64,000 nucleotides of DNA from Pseudobutyrivibrio sp. 49 (GTDB taxonomy: Bacteria > Bacillota > Clostridia > Lachnospirales > Lachnospiraceae): the NCBI RefSeq assembly GCF_900100545.1, contig NZ_FNDP01000003.1, positions 124,001 to 188,000 of the forward strand, written 5' to 3'. This document shows, piece by piece, positions 11,003 to 19,609 of this stretch. Position numbers and translations under genes: made by a program. How positions within the stretch are numbered: the first letter of the stretch is position 1; every line of letters starts with the position of its first letter. Below the pieces are notes generated by a model, which did no database searches, had not been told where the DNA came from, and saw only the letters and a list, made by a program, of their open reading frames with translations.

Positions 11003-12604
11003 ATGTCCTATATGGCATTATATCGAAAGTTCAGACCGCAGACCTTTGAGGATGTAAAGGGTCAGGACCATATCGTTACAACACTTCAAAATCAAATAAA
11101 AAGCGACCGTATAGGACATGCGTATTTGTTTACAGGTACCAGAGGAACTGGTAAGACTACTATTGCAAAGATTCTTGCCCGTACTATCAACTGCGAGAAT
11201 CCGGTAAATGGTTGTCCATGTATGGAATGCCAGACTTGCAAGTCTATTACAGCAGGCAATTCCATGAACGTAATTGAAATGGATGCTGCATCAAACAATG
11301 GTGTAGATAGCATCAGACAGATTGTAGAGGAGGTGGCATATCCTCCTACAGAGGGCAAATATAAGGTTTATATCATCGATGAGGTTCACATGCTTTCTAC
11401 TGGTGCCTTCAATGCCCTGCTTAAAACCTTGGAGGAGCCACCTTCTTATGTTGTGTTTATTTTGGCTACTACTGAGGTTCACAAGATTCCAATCACAATT
11501 CTCAGCCGTTGCCAGAGATATGATTTTCACCGTATTTCCATCGACACTATTGCAGCCCGTCTGCAGGAGCTGATGGATAAGGAAGGTGTGCAGGTAGAAG
11601 AGAAAGCGATTCGCTATATCGCAAAGGCAGCAGATGGTTCTATGCGTGATGGATTAAGTCTTTTGGATCAGTGTATTGCCTTTTACATTGGTCAGACACT
11701 TACCTATGACAATGTACTTAAAGTTCTTGGGGCTATCGACACGGAGGTGTTCTCAAGACTTCTTAGAAATATCATCGATGGAAACGTAACATCAGCAATA
11801 AGAATCCTTGAGGAGATAATTACTCAGGGACGAGATTTGAATCAGTTTGTTGTGGATTTCACTTGGTATCTCCGTAATCTCATGCTTATCAAGAGCTCAG
11901 AGGACATGGAGGAAGCACTTGAAATGTCATCAGATAATCTTGCACTTCTCAAGGAAGAGGCAGGAATGGTTGACACAGAAGTGTTAATGCGATACATTCA
12001 AGTACTGTCTGCGCTTTCAAATGATATTAAGTATGCAAGCCAGAAGAGAGTATTAATTGAGATTGCATTAATCAAGCTTTGCAAGCCTCAGATGGAGCCA
12101 GATATATCAGCGTTAAATAACAGAATGGCTAATCTGGAAAAGAAGGTAGAAGAGGGTGTGCCAGTAGTTATGGCAGCTCCACAAGCACCTGTCGGTGGAA
12201 ATGGCGCTACACCCAGCGCAGCTCCTGTAAAAAAGGAGCCACTACCAGCAGCAGTTCCAGAAGAGGTTAAGAAGATTGCCCAAAGCTGGGGTTCAGTAAT
12301 GGGAAAGCTTCCAGTGAATATAAAGATGTACCTGAAGGAGGTATCCACAGTTACCACCAATGAATCAGGAGATTTGGTGTTGATTTTCGACCAGCCTGAG
12401 GGTTCAGGACGAATGGGTGGAGATTTTGTTAATCGCCCAGAAGTATTAGCAGATATTTCAGCTGTCATCGAGCAAATGCTTCAGAAGACAGTGAATATAA
12501 AAGTAGAAATTAATTCCAGTGGAGTAAGTTCACAGAACACAAAGACCGATGTAAGAGACTTCTTCGCAAATGTTGGAATTGAGTTAGAACAAGACGAAGA
12601 TTAG
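11003..12604 (+). CDS. dnaX: DNA polymerase III gamma/tau subunit
   Basis: The clamp-loader ATPase, 533 residues as read without frameshifting (tau form). It has Walker A GTRGTGKTT near residue 45, the zinc module CPCMECQTC, Walker B YIIDEVHML, sensor 1 LATTEVHKIPITILSRCQ, and the AAA+ lid followed by the oligomerisation domain to about residue 370. A Pro/Ala-rich linker (AAPQAPVGG to PAAVPEE) leads into a short tau domain. It is followed 14 nt later by the YbaB gene and then recR, the classical dnaX-ybaB-recR operon. A phased A-AAA-AAG site in the linker is listed separately. Confidence 0.95.
   Translation: MSYMALYRKFRPQTFEDVKGQDHIVTTLQNQIKSDRIGHAYLFTGTRGTGKTTIAKILARTINCENPVNGCPCMECQTCKSITAGNSMNVIEMDAASNNGVDSIRQIVEEVAYPPTEGKYKVYIIDEVHMLSTGAFNALLKTLEEPPSYVVFILATTEVHKIPITILSRCQRYDFHRISIDTIAARLQELMDKEGVQVEEKAIRYIAKAADGSMRDGLSLLDQCIAFYIGQTLTYDNVLKVLGAIDTEVFSRLLRNIIDGNVTSAIRILEEIITQGRDLNQFVVDFTWYLRNLMLIKSSEDMEEALEMSSDNLALLKEEAGMVDTEVLMRYIQVLSALSNDIKYASQKRVLIEIALIKLCKPQMEPDISALNNRMANLEKKVEEGVPVVMAAPQAPVGGNGATPSAAPVKKEPLPAAVPEEVKKIAQSWGSVMGKLPVNIKMYLKEVSTVTTNESGDLVLIFDQPEGSGRMGGDFVNRPEVLADISAVIEQMLQKTVNIKVEINSSGVSSQNTKTDVRDFFANVGIELEQDED
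12229..12270 (+). other. Candidate -1 frameshift site in dnaX
   Basis: The heptamer A-AAA-AAG at 12229-12235 is in the correct phase (codons GTA AAA AAG). A -1 slip would add 11 residues (GATTSSSSRRG) and stop at TAA 12268-12270, giving a product of about 422 residues against 533 for full-length tau. The heptamer equals that of E. coli dnaX. A 6-bp stem (GCTCCT / AGGAGC) encloses rather than follows it, and no upstream Shine-Dalgarno stimulator was found. Confidence 0.4.
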
Positions 12605-12618
12605 GAGGATTAGAAGAT

Positions 12619-12957
12619 ATGGGTAAAGGAAGAGGCGGATTTCCAGGAGGCGGAATGCCAGGTAACATGAGCCAGCTTATGAAGCAGGCTCAGCGTATGC
12701 AGCGTCAGATGGAGGAAGCTCAGGCTCAGCTTGAGGAGACAGAGATGACAGGTACTGCAGGTGGCGGTGTTGTTGAGGTTACAGTTTCTGGTAAGAAGGA
12801 AATCACAAAGATTAAGATTGATCCAGAGGCAGTAGATCCAGAGGATGTAGAGATGCTTGAGGATCTCGTTATGGCAGCAGCAAACGAGGCCCTTCGTAAG
12901 GTTGATGAAGTAAGTGCTGCATCTATGTCTAAATTTACAGGTGGATTAGGACTTTAA
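12619..12957 (+). CDS. YbaB/EbfC nucleoid-associated protein
   Basis: A 112-residue member of the YbaB/EbfC family. The core MSQLMKQAQRMQRQMEEAQ helix, the GGGVVEVTVSGKKEI hairpin and the KIDPEAVDPEDVEMLEDLV helix are canonical. Dimers bind DNA and act in nucleoid organisation or repair. The N-terminus carries a Gly-rich extension (GKGRGGFPGGGMPGN). It is flanked by dnaX and recR, the conserved arrangement, with AGGAGG before the start. Confidence 0.95.
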   Translation: MGKGRGGFPGGGMPGNMSQLMKQAQRMQRQMEEAQAQLEETEMTGTAGGGVVEVTVSGKKEITKIKIDPEAVDPEDVEMLEDLVMAAANEALRKVDEVSAASMSKFTGGLGL

Positions 12958-12960
12958 TTA

Positions 12961-13560
12961 ATGGAATATTACAGCAAAGAAATTAGCAACTTAATAGCGG
13001 AGCTAAGTGATTTGCCTAGCATTGGAAGTAAGTCAGCCCAGCGGCTGGCTTTCCATATATTAGGAATGGATGAAGAGAAGGTAAATGACCTGGCTAATGC
13101 CATTATTCAGGCTAGAAAAAATGTCCGTTACTGCAAGGAGTGTTTTACTCTTACAGACGATGAGCTCTGCCCAATCTGCTCTAATCCAAAGCGTAATAAG
13201 AATATTATTATGGTTGTGGAGGACACCAGAGACTTGGCAGCCTATGAAAAGACTGGAAAGTTTGAAGGTGTTTATCACGTATTACACGGAGCTATTTCAC
13301 CAATGGCAGGCATCGGACCTGGTGATATTAAGCTTAAAGAGCTTATGGTTCGATTGCAGCAGAATGATGTAGAAGAGGTTATCGTAGCCACCAATTCATC
13401 CCTTGAAGGCGAGACTACAGCGGCTTATATCAGCAAGCTGATTAAGCCTACAGGAATCAAGGTGAGTCGCATTGCATCAGGAGTTCCCGTAGGAGGAAAT
13501 CTCGAATATATCGATGAAGTAACGTTACTTCGCGCGTTAGACGGACGCACAGAGTTGTAA
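12961..13560 (+). CDS. recR: Recombination mediator RecR
   Basis: A 199-residue recombinational repair protein that works with RecO to load RecA. It shows the N-terminal helix-hairpin-helix (LSDLPSIGSKSAQRLAFH), the four-Cys zinc finger CKECFTLTDDELCPIC, and the Toprim domain starting IMVVEDTRDLAAYE with GEGETTA-like EGETTAAYIS. The C-terminal Walker-like SRIASGVPVGGNLEYIDE segment is intact. The ATG is 3 nt after the ybaB stop, so translation is probably coupled. A strong terminator follows immediately. Confidence 0.96.
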   Translation: MEYYSKEISNLIAELSDLPSIGSKSAQRLAFHILGMDEEKVNDLANAIIQARKNVRYCKECFTLTDDELCPICSNPKRNKNIIMVVEDTRDLAAYEKTGKFEGVYHVLHGAISPMAGIGPGDIKLKELMVRLQQNDVEEVIVATNSSLEGETTAAYISKLIKPTGIKVSRIASGVPVGGNLEYIDEVTLLRALDGRTEL

Positions 13561-13594
13561 AAATTAGCTGTCAGATGACAGCTAATTTTTTTTT
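13561..13594 (+). terminator. Intrinsic terminator after recR
   Basis: A long stem AAATTAGCTGTCA with TGACAGCTAATTT and a minimal loop is followed by a run of nine T, starting immediately at the recR stop. It ends the dnaX-ybaB-recR transcript. Confidence 0.93.
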
Positions 13595-13645
13595 GTCTTC
13601 ATCCGAAATATATGATGTAAGTACAACATACCCTGGAGGAACTAT

Positions 13646-16570
13646 ATGCAAATAGAAGGACTCAAGGTAACGGATTACATCAAAACAGAAGGTGCAAGCG
13701 ACCAGCTTATGGGCGTAGGAACCAGCGGTATCAAGGACGATAAAAAAACAAATACTAATAAAGAGCTTAAGGCATTGTCGGTGGATAATGCATACTATAA
13801 CAATAAGGGAGTCATGACTGATGAAGATTTCACTAAGGAAGTGAAGGAGGCATCAGCTCTTGGTATGTCTACCGTTGATAAAATCAAAAACGTGGAGAGA
13901 GCCTGGGGTGAAGAAGCTACTGAAAAAACACGTGAAGATGGCCATGATCCTATGGATATGGAGGCAGAGACTCTTATTACAGTTGTAGACGAAATTAAAA
14001 TGAATTTGGCAAAGGCTGGAGCAGACATCTCAAAAATGGGAGGTCTTTCTGATGCTGAGATAGAGGCAATGTCCGGTTCGATTGCTCAGGCAGTTGCTAT
14101 GACAAAAGGCCTCTCGGATACTCTTCCAGTGGAAGCTCAGGCCTATCTTGTAAAAAATGATTTGGAGCCTACAATTACTAACATTTACAACGCACAGTAT
14201 TCTGCGCCAGTAAAGGCTCCAGAGGAGACAAGTGATGAGGATATCATTAGTCTCATTGAATTAGTTGAGGGTAAGGTAAATTCACTTATAGAGCAAATTG
14301 AAAGTGAAGACGTTAAGTTTGCGCGAAACCCTGTGCCGCCGGTTGAACTTAAGAACATGGTGGCGACCATGTTAAAGCAAGATGTTCCTGTAACTAAGGA
14401 ACATCTTGAATACATGGTGCAATTAGACCAGTATGAAAAACCATCAGAAGAAATTATTGTAAGTGCAATATCAGATATTTTAGCTGAAGGAAAAGACCCA
14501 TCAGAAGCATATTTAATCGAAGGTTATTCTCTTATGGATCAGGCAAAGAAGACCTTTGAGGAAGTGATGGGAATGGATGTTAATGATTTAGCATCTGTTA
14601 CTGCTCAGCGTCAGCTCACAGAAATTCAGCTAACAATGACAGTCGAGGCCACCTTCACAATGATGAAGAATGGCATTGACGTAAATACAAATGATCTCTC
14701 AGATTTGTTGGACAAGCTTAAGCTTCAGGAGACAAATCTTCTTAAGATATTAATGAAGGCTGAAACAGGAGAGAAGACCGATTCCAATGTAAATCTTTTC
14801 AAGGAAGTTATGAACGAGATGGCGGAGATTCAGTCTGCGCCAGTAGCTGCCTTTGGAAGATTTTCAAATATTGGAATGGAAACCTTCTCCTATGTTCATG
14901 AAGTCAGCGTATCAGTTACTGCTGAATATTCCCGTATGGAAATGACCTATGAGGCCGTTGGAACAGAGGTAAGAAAAGATCTTGGCGACAGCCTTAATAA
15001 GGCATTCCAAAATGTGGATGATATTTTGGCAGATCTTGATATCGAAGCAACGGAAGCAAGCCAGAAGGCAGTTCGTATTCTCGCGTATAATCAGATGGAA
15101 ATCACAGCTGAATCAGTGACTAATATGAAGGCTCAGACAGAACTTGTAGGACGCACCTTCAAGAGTATGACTCCTGCAGTTGTTTCCGAGATGATTAAGC
15201 GAGGAAATAATCCACTTGATATGACCATGAATGACCTTAAGAACATGGCAGAAAATATCAAGGCAGAGATGGGAAGTACCTCAGATGAGGAAAGCTATGC
15301 AAAGTTCCTTTGGAAGGCTGAACATAATTCAGAAATCAGTGCGGAAGAGCGTGAGGCTTATGTTGGTGTGTACAGACTTCTTCATCAAGTGGAAAAGTCT
15401 GATGGCGCAGCCATAGGTGCGTTGATAAGTCAGGGCATGGATGTGACTCTTCGTAATCTTATGACTGCAGTCCGTTCAAGTAAGCACACAGGTAAGGACT
15501 ACGAAATCAATGATAAGTTTGGTGCATTAGATGAAATGGTAGTGAGAGATTTATCTATCACCGAGCAGATTGAAAAGGTATTCCTTACAAATAGATGTCG
15601 TGACGCCAAGGAAGCTATGACTCCAGCCAAAATGCATATTCTGGGTGAGGATATTATTTTAAATATGAATCCAGATGAATTTGCACAGGCAATGGAAGCT
15701 GGTACAACAACTTCTGAGCAGTTAGAGGAAAAGGCATACAACCAGTATGTGACAGCACAGCTTAAGGAAGCTTTTGAATCAAGTGAAGAGGTTGAATCCG
15801 TATTGCAGCAGTATAATCTTCCAACCACAGCAAATATGATTACAGCAGTTCAGGCATTGATGCAGAAGGGTTCTAGTCTGTCAAAGGATTTATATGGCAG
15901 AGCTGCAAAGCTTCAGGAAAATCAGGATATGGATATTGAGGATTTGATTAATCTGGCATATCAGCGATTCGATGAAGCCTGTCACAGCCCCGAGGCAATG
16001 AAAGAAGCGGAAGAGGTACTTGGAGATTTAGCTGAAAGGGTTATGAAATCAATGGAGGAAATGGAAGATATTAAATCCATTGATTTAGATAATATGAAAC
16101 TGATTATCCAGCAGACAAAGGCTATCCAGCAGATGGCAGACACTGGAGAGACATATCGCATTCCTATAGCAATTGATGGGGAAGTTGGTGATATGAATCT
16201 TCGCATCGTTCGCGGTCAGCAGGAGACAGGTCTTGTGAAGATGGCAGTTTATCTGCAACAGACCAGCACTGTATCTACTACCTTCAGATATGAAGCAGGC
16301 AAGGTAAAGGCAAGTGTTGAGTGTGCAACCGCAGAGACCAGAGAGCGACTGGCCAGCCAGGCTGACAAGCTTTCAGAGTACATGCAGGAACAGACTGGAT
16401 TTAGCTTTACCTTCTCCTTTACACGAGAAGCAGGAATTAGCGTCAATGATATTTATAATTGGCAGCTGGGCAACTTCCAGGAAGTAGAAAATCGAGATAA
16501 TGAAATTCAAACAGAGGCTCTATATAGCATAGCCAGAAGCTATTTAAATGTTATAGGAGAAATGTTCTGA
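13646..16570 (+). CDS. Large flagellar-locus protein with a FliK-like C-terminus (DUF6240-like)
   Basis: A 974-residue, acidic, helix-rich protein with no signal peptide or membrane segment. From memory it resembles the Lachnospiraceae DUF6240 proteins found beside flagellin genes. The last ~120 residues (LRIVRGQQETGLVKMAVYLQ, GKVKASVECATAETRERLASQ, then LSEYMQEQTGFSF) have the pattern of the FliK hook-length-control C-terminal domain: a beta strand, a strand with G-V-x-V, a helix with ETRERL, and a final strand. The start follows CTGGAGGAACTAT. It lies between the recR terminator and the flagellin promoter. A flagellar or export-ruler role is inferred from position and the FliK-like end. Confidence 0.55.
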   Translation: MQIEGLKVTDYIKTEGASDQLMGVGTSGIKDDKKTNTNKELKALSVDNAYYNNKGVMTDEDFTKEVKEASALGMSTVDKIKNVERAWGEEATEKTREDGHDPMDMEAETLITVVDEIKMNLAKAGADISKMGGLSDAEIEAMSGSIAQAVAMTKGLSDTLPVEAQAYLVKNDLEPTITNIYNAQYSAPVKAPEETSDEDIISLIELVEGKVNSLIEQIESEDVKFARNPVPPVELKNMVATMLKQDVPVTKEHLEYMVQLDQYEKPSEEIIVSAISDILAEGKDPSEAYLIEGYSLMDQAKKTFEEVMGMDVNDLASVTAQRQLTEIQLTMTVEATFTMMKNGIDVNTNDLSDLLDKLKLQETNLLKILMKAETGEKTDSNVNLFKEVMNEMAEIQSAPVAAFGRFSNIGMETFSYVHEVSVSVTAEYSRMEMTYEAVGTEVRKDLGDSLNKAFQNVDDILADLDIEATEASQKAVRILAYNQMEITAESVTNMKAQTELVGRTFKSMTPAVVSEMIKRGNNPLDMTMNDLKNMAENIKAEMGSTSDEESYAKFLWKAEHNSEISAEEREAYVGVYRLLHQVEKSDGAAIGALISQGMDVTLRNLMTAVRSSKHTGKDYEINDKFGALDEMVVRDLSITEQIEKVFLTNRCRDAKEAMTPAKMHILGEDIILNMNPDEFAQAMEAGTTTSEQLEEKAYNQYVTAQLKEAFESSEEVESVLQQYNLPTTANMITAVQALMQKGSSLSKDLYGRAAKLQENQDMDIEDLINLAYQRFDEACHSPEAMKEAEEVLGDLAERVMKSMEEMEDIKSIDLDNMKLIIQQTKAIQQMADTGETYRIPIAIDGEVGDMNLRIVRGQQETGLVKMAVYLQQTSTVSTTFRYEAGKVKASVECATAETRERLASQADKLSEYMQEQTGFSFTFSFTREAGISVNDIYNWQLGNFQEVENRDNEIQTEALYSIARSYLNVIGEMF

Positions 16571-16582
16571 TAAATGTTCGAT

Positions 16583-16608
16583 TAATTATTAACGGAAAGA
16601 ACCGATAA
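16583..16608 (+). promoter_or_regulatory. Sigma-28 (SigD)-type promoter of flagellin
   Basis: TAAT, 15-nt spacer, CCGATAA at 16602-16608. The -10 matches the motility sigma consensus and the spacing is right; the -35 has 3 of 4 bases of TAAA. It lies 87 nt upstream of the flagellin ATG in an otherwise gene-free 125-nt gap. A weaker look-alike (TAAT, 16 nt, CCGAAAT) precedes the 974-residue gene at about 13.6 kb. Confidence 0.65.
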
Positions 16609-16695
16609 TAAAATTGTAAGGACAGGGATGATCTTTATCAATTAAAAATACACCGCACGGATGCTAGACTTTTGTTACGGCTTTAGGAGGCGACT

Positions 16696-18378
16696 ATGAG
16701 AATTAACAATAACATGTCAGCGGTGATTACAAACAACAAACTTCTTGGTACCGAAGGTTCCCTTTCAGATGTAATGGAAAAGCTTAGCTCTGGCTTTAGC
16801 ATTAATCATGCATCAGACAATCCTTCTGGAATTGCCATTGCAGGTAAAATGCAGGCTCAGATTGATGGACTGGACAAGGCATCTACAAATGGTTCCGACG
16901 GTATTTCTGTTTTACAGACAGCTGAAGGTGCTCTGAACGAAGTAACAGATATGATTCAGAGAATGAGAGAGCTTTCAGTTCAGGCTGCAAATGGAACAAA
17001 CTCTGATGAAGAGCGAGAAGCAATTCAGAAGGAGATAGAATCACTCTTATCAGAAATTGACAGAATATCACAATCAACAGAATTTAATAAGATTAATCTT
17101 TTAGATGGTACATTGGATTGTAGAACCTACGCTAATAATGTAACTAGAATTGCCACATCTAATAACGTACCAGCAGGTATTTATCAGCTTAGAGTTACTC
17201 ATGCATCAAAGAGAGCTGAAGGTGTAGCAGCACAAACTGGTAGTTATCCTGTAACAGAAAACTTTGATAATACCTATTCAAAAGTTGAGACTACGACAAA
17301 CGTTACAACAGGATCAGCTACAGACTCGAATGGAAAATATAACTATAAAAACTTTATAGATACATCTGAATGGACAAAGACCATTAGAGATTATTCAGAT
17401 GTAGAGAATACAGTTATTACAACAACAGAAGGTAGTGGACTTGGAATAGCAGGTTCCATTTCAATAAATGGATATCCAATGACCTTCAACCAAGGTGAAT
17501 CTGGTGAAAGCGTATACGGAAAGCTTCGTATGGCCTGTGAAAAAGGCGGAGCTGTTATTACTGATTTTGATGCAGCAGAAGGACTAAAGATTTCGTCTTA
17601 TAAATATGGAGCAGAGGCGGAATTAGAGATAGAGTTCTCTAGTATAGAGTTTGCCAGAGCTTTAGGATTTAATGGTGATGGTACAACCGAAGTACTGGAT
17701 AAGGATGATTCGCAAACTGTAATTCCTAAGATTACTAAAGTGGGCGAGGATGCAGAGCTTATCCTTTTCAAAAACAATAAGGATGATGCAGAGCCTGCTA
17801 ATACAGTAGATTCATTATTTGGACAGCAGGCTACTTATAAAACAGATGGAAGAAGAGTAATTATTTCTGATACAAAGGGTTTTGAAATGTCCTTCCTTTT
17901 GGATGATGGATTTGCATCAGATGCAAAAGATGAAAATGGAGATCCTTTGTATGACGGACTAGTTGTTTTTAACGTAACGGATATTGGCTCAATGGCTTTA
18001 CAGGTAGGTGCCAATGAAGGTCAGCAAATGAAGGTAAGAATCGCATCAGTAAGTACAGAGTACATGTACATCGATGATGTTGATGTTACCAGAGCTGATG
18101 GACCAGAGGACGCAATGGATGCCCTCGGTGAAGCATTAAGTTATGTTACATCAGTTCGTTCACAGCTTGGTGCTTATGAAAACAGATTAGAGCACACCAC
18201 AAAGTCTTTGGATGCAACCGAAGAAAATATGACATCTGCCATTTCTCGAATCGAGGATGCCGACATGGCAACAACAATGGTTGAATATACAAAGTTTAAC
18301 GTGTTGGAACAGGCAGGTGTATCAGCACTGGCACAGGCTAACGAGTTACCTCAGTTGGCACTCCAGTTACTACAGTAG
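16696..18378 (+). CDS. Flagellin
   Basis: A flagellin of 560 residues, longer than minimal flagellins because of a ~300-residue central domain. The conserved N-terminal D0/D1 helices (MRINNNMSAVITNNKL, SSGFSINHASDNPSG, IQRMRELSVQAANGTNSDEE) and C-terminal D1/D0 helices (ENRLEHTTKSLDATEENM, then QLALQLLQ) are intact. The centre contains a flagellin-IN-like motif (SINGYPMTFNQGES to GLKISSYKYGAE) and DUF-like beta repeats. It is exported through the flagellar type III apparatus and forms the filament. The start is behind TTAGGAGGCGACT. FliS follows 72 nt later. Confidence 0.95.
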   Translation: MRINNNMSAVITNNKLLGTEGSLSDVMEKLSSGFSINHASDNPSGIAIAGKMQAQIDGLDKASTNGSDGISVLQTAEGALNEVTDMIQRMRELSVQAANGTNSDEEREAIQKEIESLLSEIDRISQSTEFNKINLLDGTLDCRTYANNVTRIATSNNVPAGIYQLRVTHASKRAEGVAAQTGSYPVTENFDNTYSKVETTTNVTTGSATDSNGKYNYKNFIDTSEWTKTIRDYSDVENTVITTTEGSGLGIAGSISINGYPMTFNQGESGESVYGKLRMACEKGGAVITDFDAAEGLKISSYKYGAEAELEIEFSSIEFARALGFNGDGTTEVLDKDDSQTVIPKITKVGEDAELILFKNNKDDAEPANTVDSLFGQQATYKTDGRRVIISDTKGFEMSFLLDDGFASDAKDENGDPLYDGLVVFNVTDIGSMALQVGANEGQQMKVRIASVSTEYMYIDDVDVTRADGPEDAMDALGEALSYVTSVRSQLGAYENRLEHTTKSLDATEENMTSAISRIEDADMATTMVEYTKFNVLEQAGVSALAQANELPQLALQLLQ

Positions 18379-18450
18379 TAAGGTATATCATCCTTAGCCA
18401 AAATTTCATTTTCTAACCCTTGGATATGCACTTAATAGGAGAAATAGTAA

Positions 18451-18927
18451 ATGAACAAAGATAAGATTTCAGCTTTTACCTTAAAAATAGCTTCCAGCAA
18501 TGGCAGTGGATTAATATCTATTCTTTATGACATCTATCGTGAATATGAAACTGAAGCACTGGATCAATTTTCAGCTGGCCAAGTGGATGCAGCGATTGTT
18601 GCACTGAAGAAGTGTGCAGACGTGGTCAATCACCTCCAGAGAGATTTAAATTTTGAGTATAAGGTAAGTTCAAATCTGTACGCGCTATACGATTATGTAC
18701 AGCGAAATGTATCCAAATCCATATATAAGGCAAATCCAGAAGGAATATTAGAGGCTAAAAGAGTCATGGATGAATTAGGTATTGCGTTTGACCAAGTGGC
18801 TAAGAGAGATTCTTCCGCGCCTATAATGCGGAATACACAGTATGTTAGAGCTGGTGCTACCTATGGAAGGGGGGCTCTTAATGAAAGCCTAATGGGTAGT
18901 CAAATCAGCAGAGGTTTTTGGGCATAA
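18451..18927 (+). CDS. fliS: FliS-like flagellin export chaperone
   Basis: A 158-residue four-helix protein of FliS type. The typical pattern includes an early ASSNGSGLISILYDIYREY helix, a middle ALKKCADVVNHLQRDLNFEY helix, and SSNLYALYDYVQRNVSKSIYK. FliS binds the flagellin C-terminus and prevents early polymerisation. The C-terminal 40 residues (SSAPIMRNTQYVRAG and onward) extend past the usual length. It is directly downstream of flagellin, ahead of a terminator, so the pair forms one unit. Confidence 0.85.
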   Translation: MNKDKISAFTLKIASSNGSGLISILYDIYREYETEALDQFSAGQVDAAIVALKKCADVVNHLQRDLNFEYKVSSNLYALYDYVQRNVSKSIYKANPEGILEAKRVMDELGIAFDQVAKRDSSAPIMRNTQYVRAGATYGRGALNESLMGSQISRGFWA

Positions 18928-18949
18928 TTTTAATATTGAATTATAGAAA

Positions 18950-18981
18950 AAGAGATTTCCGTAACAGGGAATCTCTTTTTT
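18950..18981 (+). terminator. Intrinsic terminator of the flagellin-fliS unit
   Basis: An 11-bp stem AAGAGATTTCC / GGGAATCTCTT with one non-canonical pair and loop GTAACA is followed by a T run (to 18981). The gap from here to 19157 holds only small inverted repeats (GTGAATCTTCAC near 19.07 kb) and a possible TATAAT near 19.13 kb without a convincing -35. Confidence 0.88.
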
Positions 18982-19157
18982 AATGTTTAGTTATAAAAAG
19001 TATCGTGAGAAATATACAACAGAGTAGGGGATAAACCACGATAGGGTATTTATCTCTAACAAAAAATCAAAAAGTGAATCTTCACAAAAAATAATATAGC
19101 GTGAAATGCTATGTATCTTCCTGGCACCAGATCCTATAATTCCAACTCGAAACGGAG

Positions 19158-19589
19158 GTGAAGAAAACGAAGACGTTTTTGACATGGAGTATTTTGACCG
19201 TTGCGAATCTTTTTGATGCGAGGGATTACAAAATACCAAATGAGCTGATCATTCTGGGATATGCTGCAGGACTTTTCCTGAATATACAGAACTTCCAGTG
19301 GATCGGAATTATCCTTTTCATAATAAAAGCTGTCATGCCTATTCTTGCATTATATCTGCTGTATAGAAGTAAGAATCTAGGCTCTGGTGATATCAAATTG
19401 TTTTCTGTTATGAGTACTCTAGTGGGTATTGAACTTACAACAGAAGTGATGATTACCTCAGTGATGCTTGCTGGTATCGCTGTGCTGGGCATTTTCTTGT
19501 ATGAGAAGGGAATCAATATAAAAAGAAAATTACACTATTCCTTTTATATTACGGCTGCGTTTTTCTATTGCCTTATATCTAGTAAGTAA
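19158..19589 (+). CDS. A24-family prepilin peptidase (TadV/CpaA type), first copy
   Basis: A membrane aspartic peptidase of up to 143 residues with the two catalytic Asp sites: FDARDYKIPNE and the GxGD motif GSGDIKLFSVM. It processes Flp-type prepilins at the inner membrane. The start is uncertain: GTG 19158 overlaps its own GGAGG, while TTG 19179 leaves 20 nt of spacing; the frame is closed further up. Four to five hydrophobic helices are present. It opens the Tad locus; a second A24 gene lies at 26.45 kb. Confidence 0.8.
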   Translation: MKKTKTFLTWSILTVANLFDARDYKIPNELIILGYAAGLFLNIQNFQWIGIILFIIKAVMPILALYLLYRSKNLGSGDIKLFSVMSTLVGIELTTEVMITSVMLAGIAVLGIFLYEKGINIKRKLHYSFYITAAFFYCLISSK

Positions 19590-19609
19590 AAAGAATGGAG
19601 TAATTATCG

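Noticed and set aside
18985-19157. Cyclic-di-GMP riboswitch before the Tad locus
   Set aside because: A GGATAAACCACG-like stretch was noticed, but the conserved second half of the GEMM motif and the paired stems are missing.
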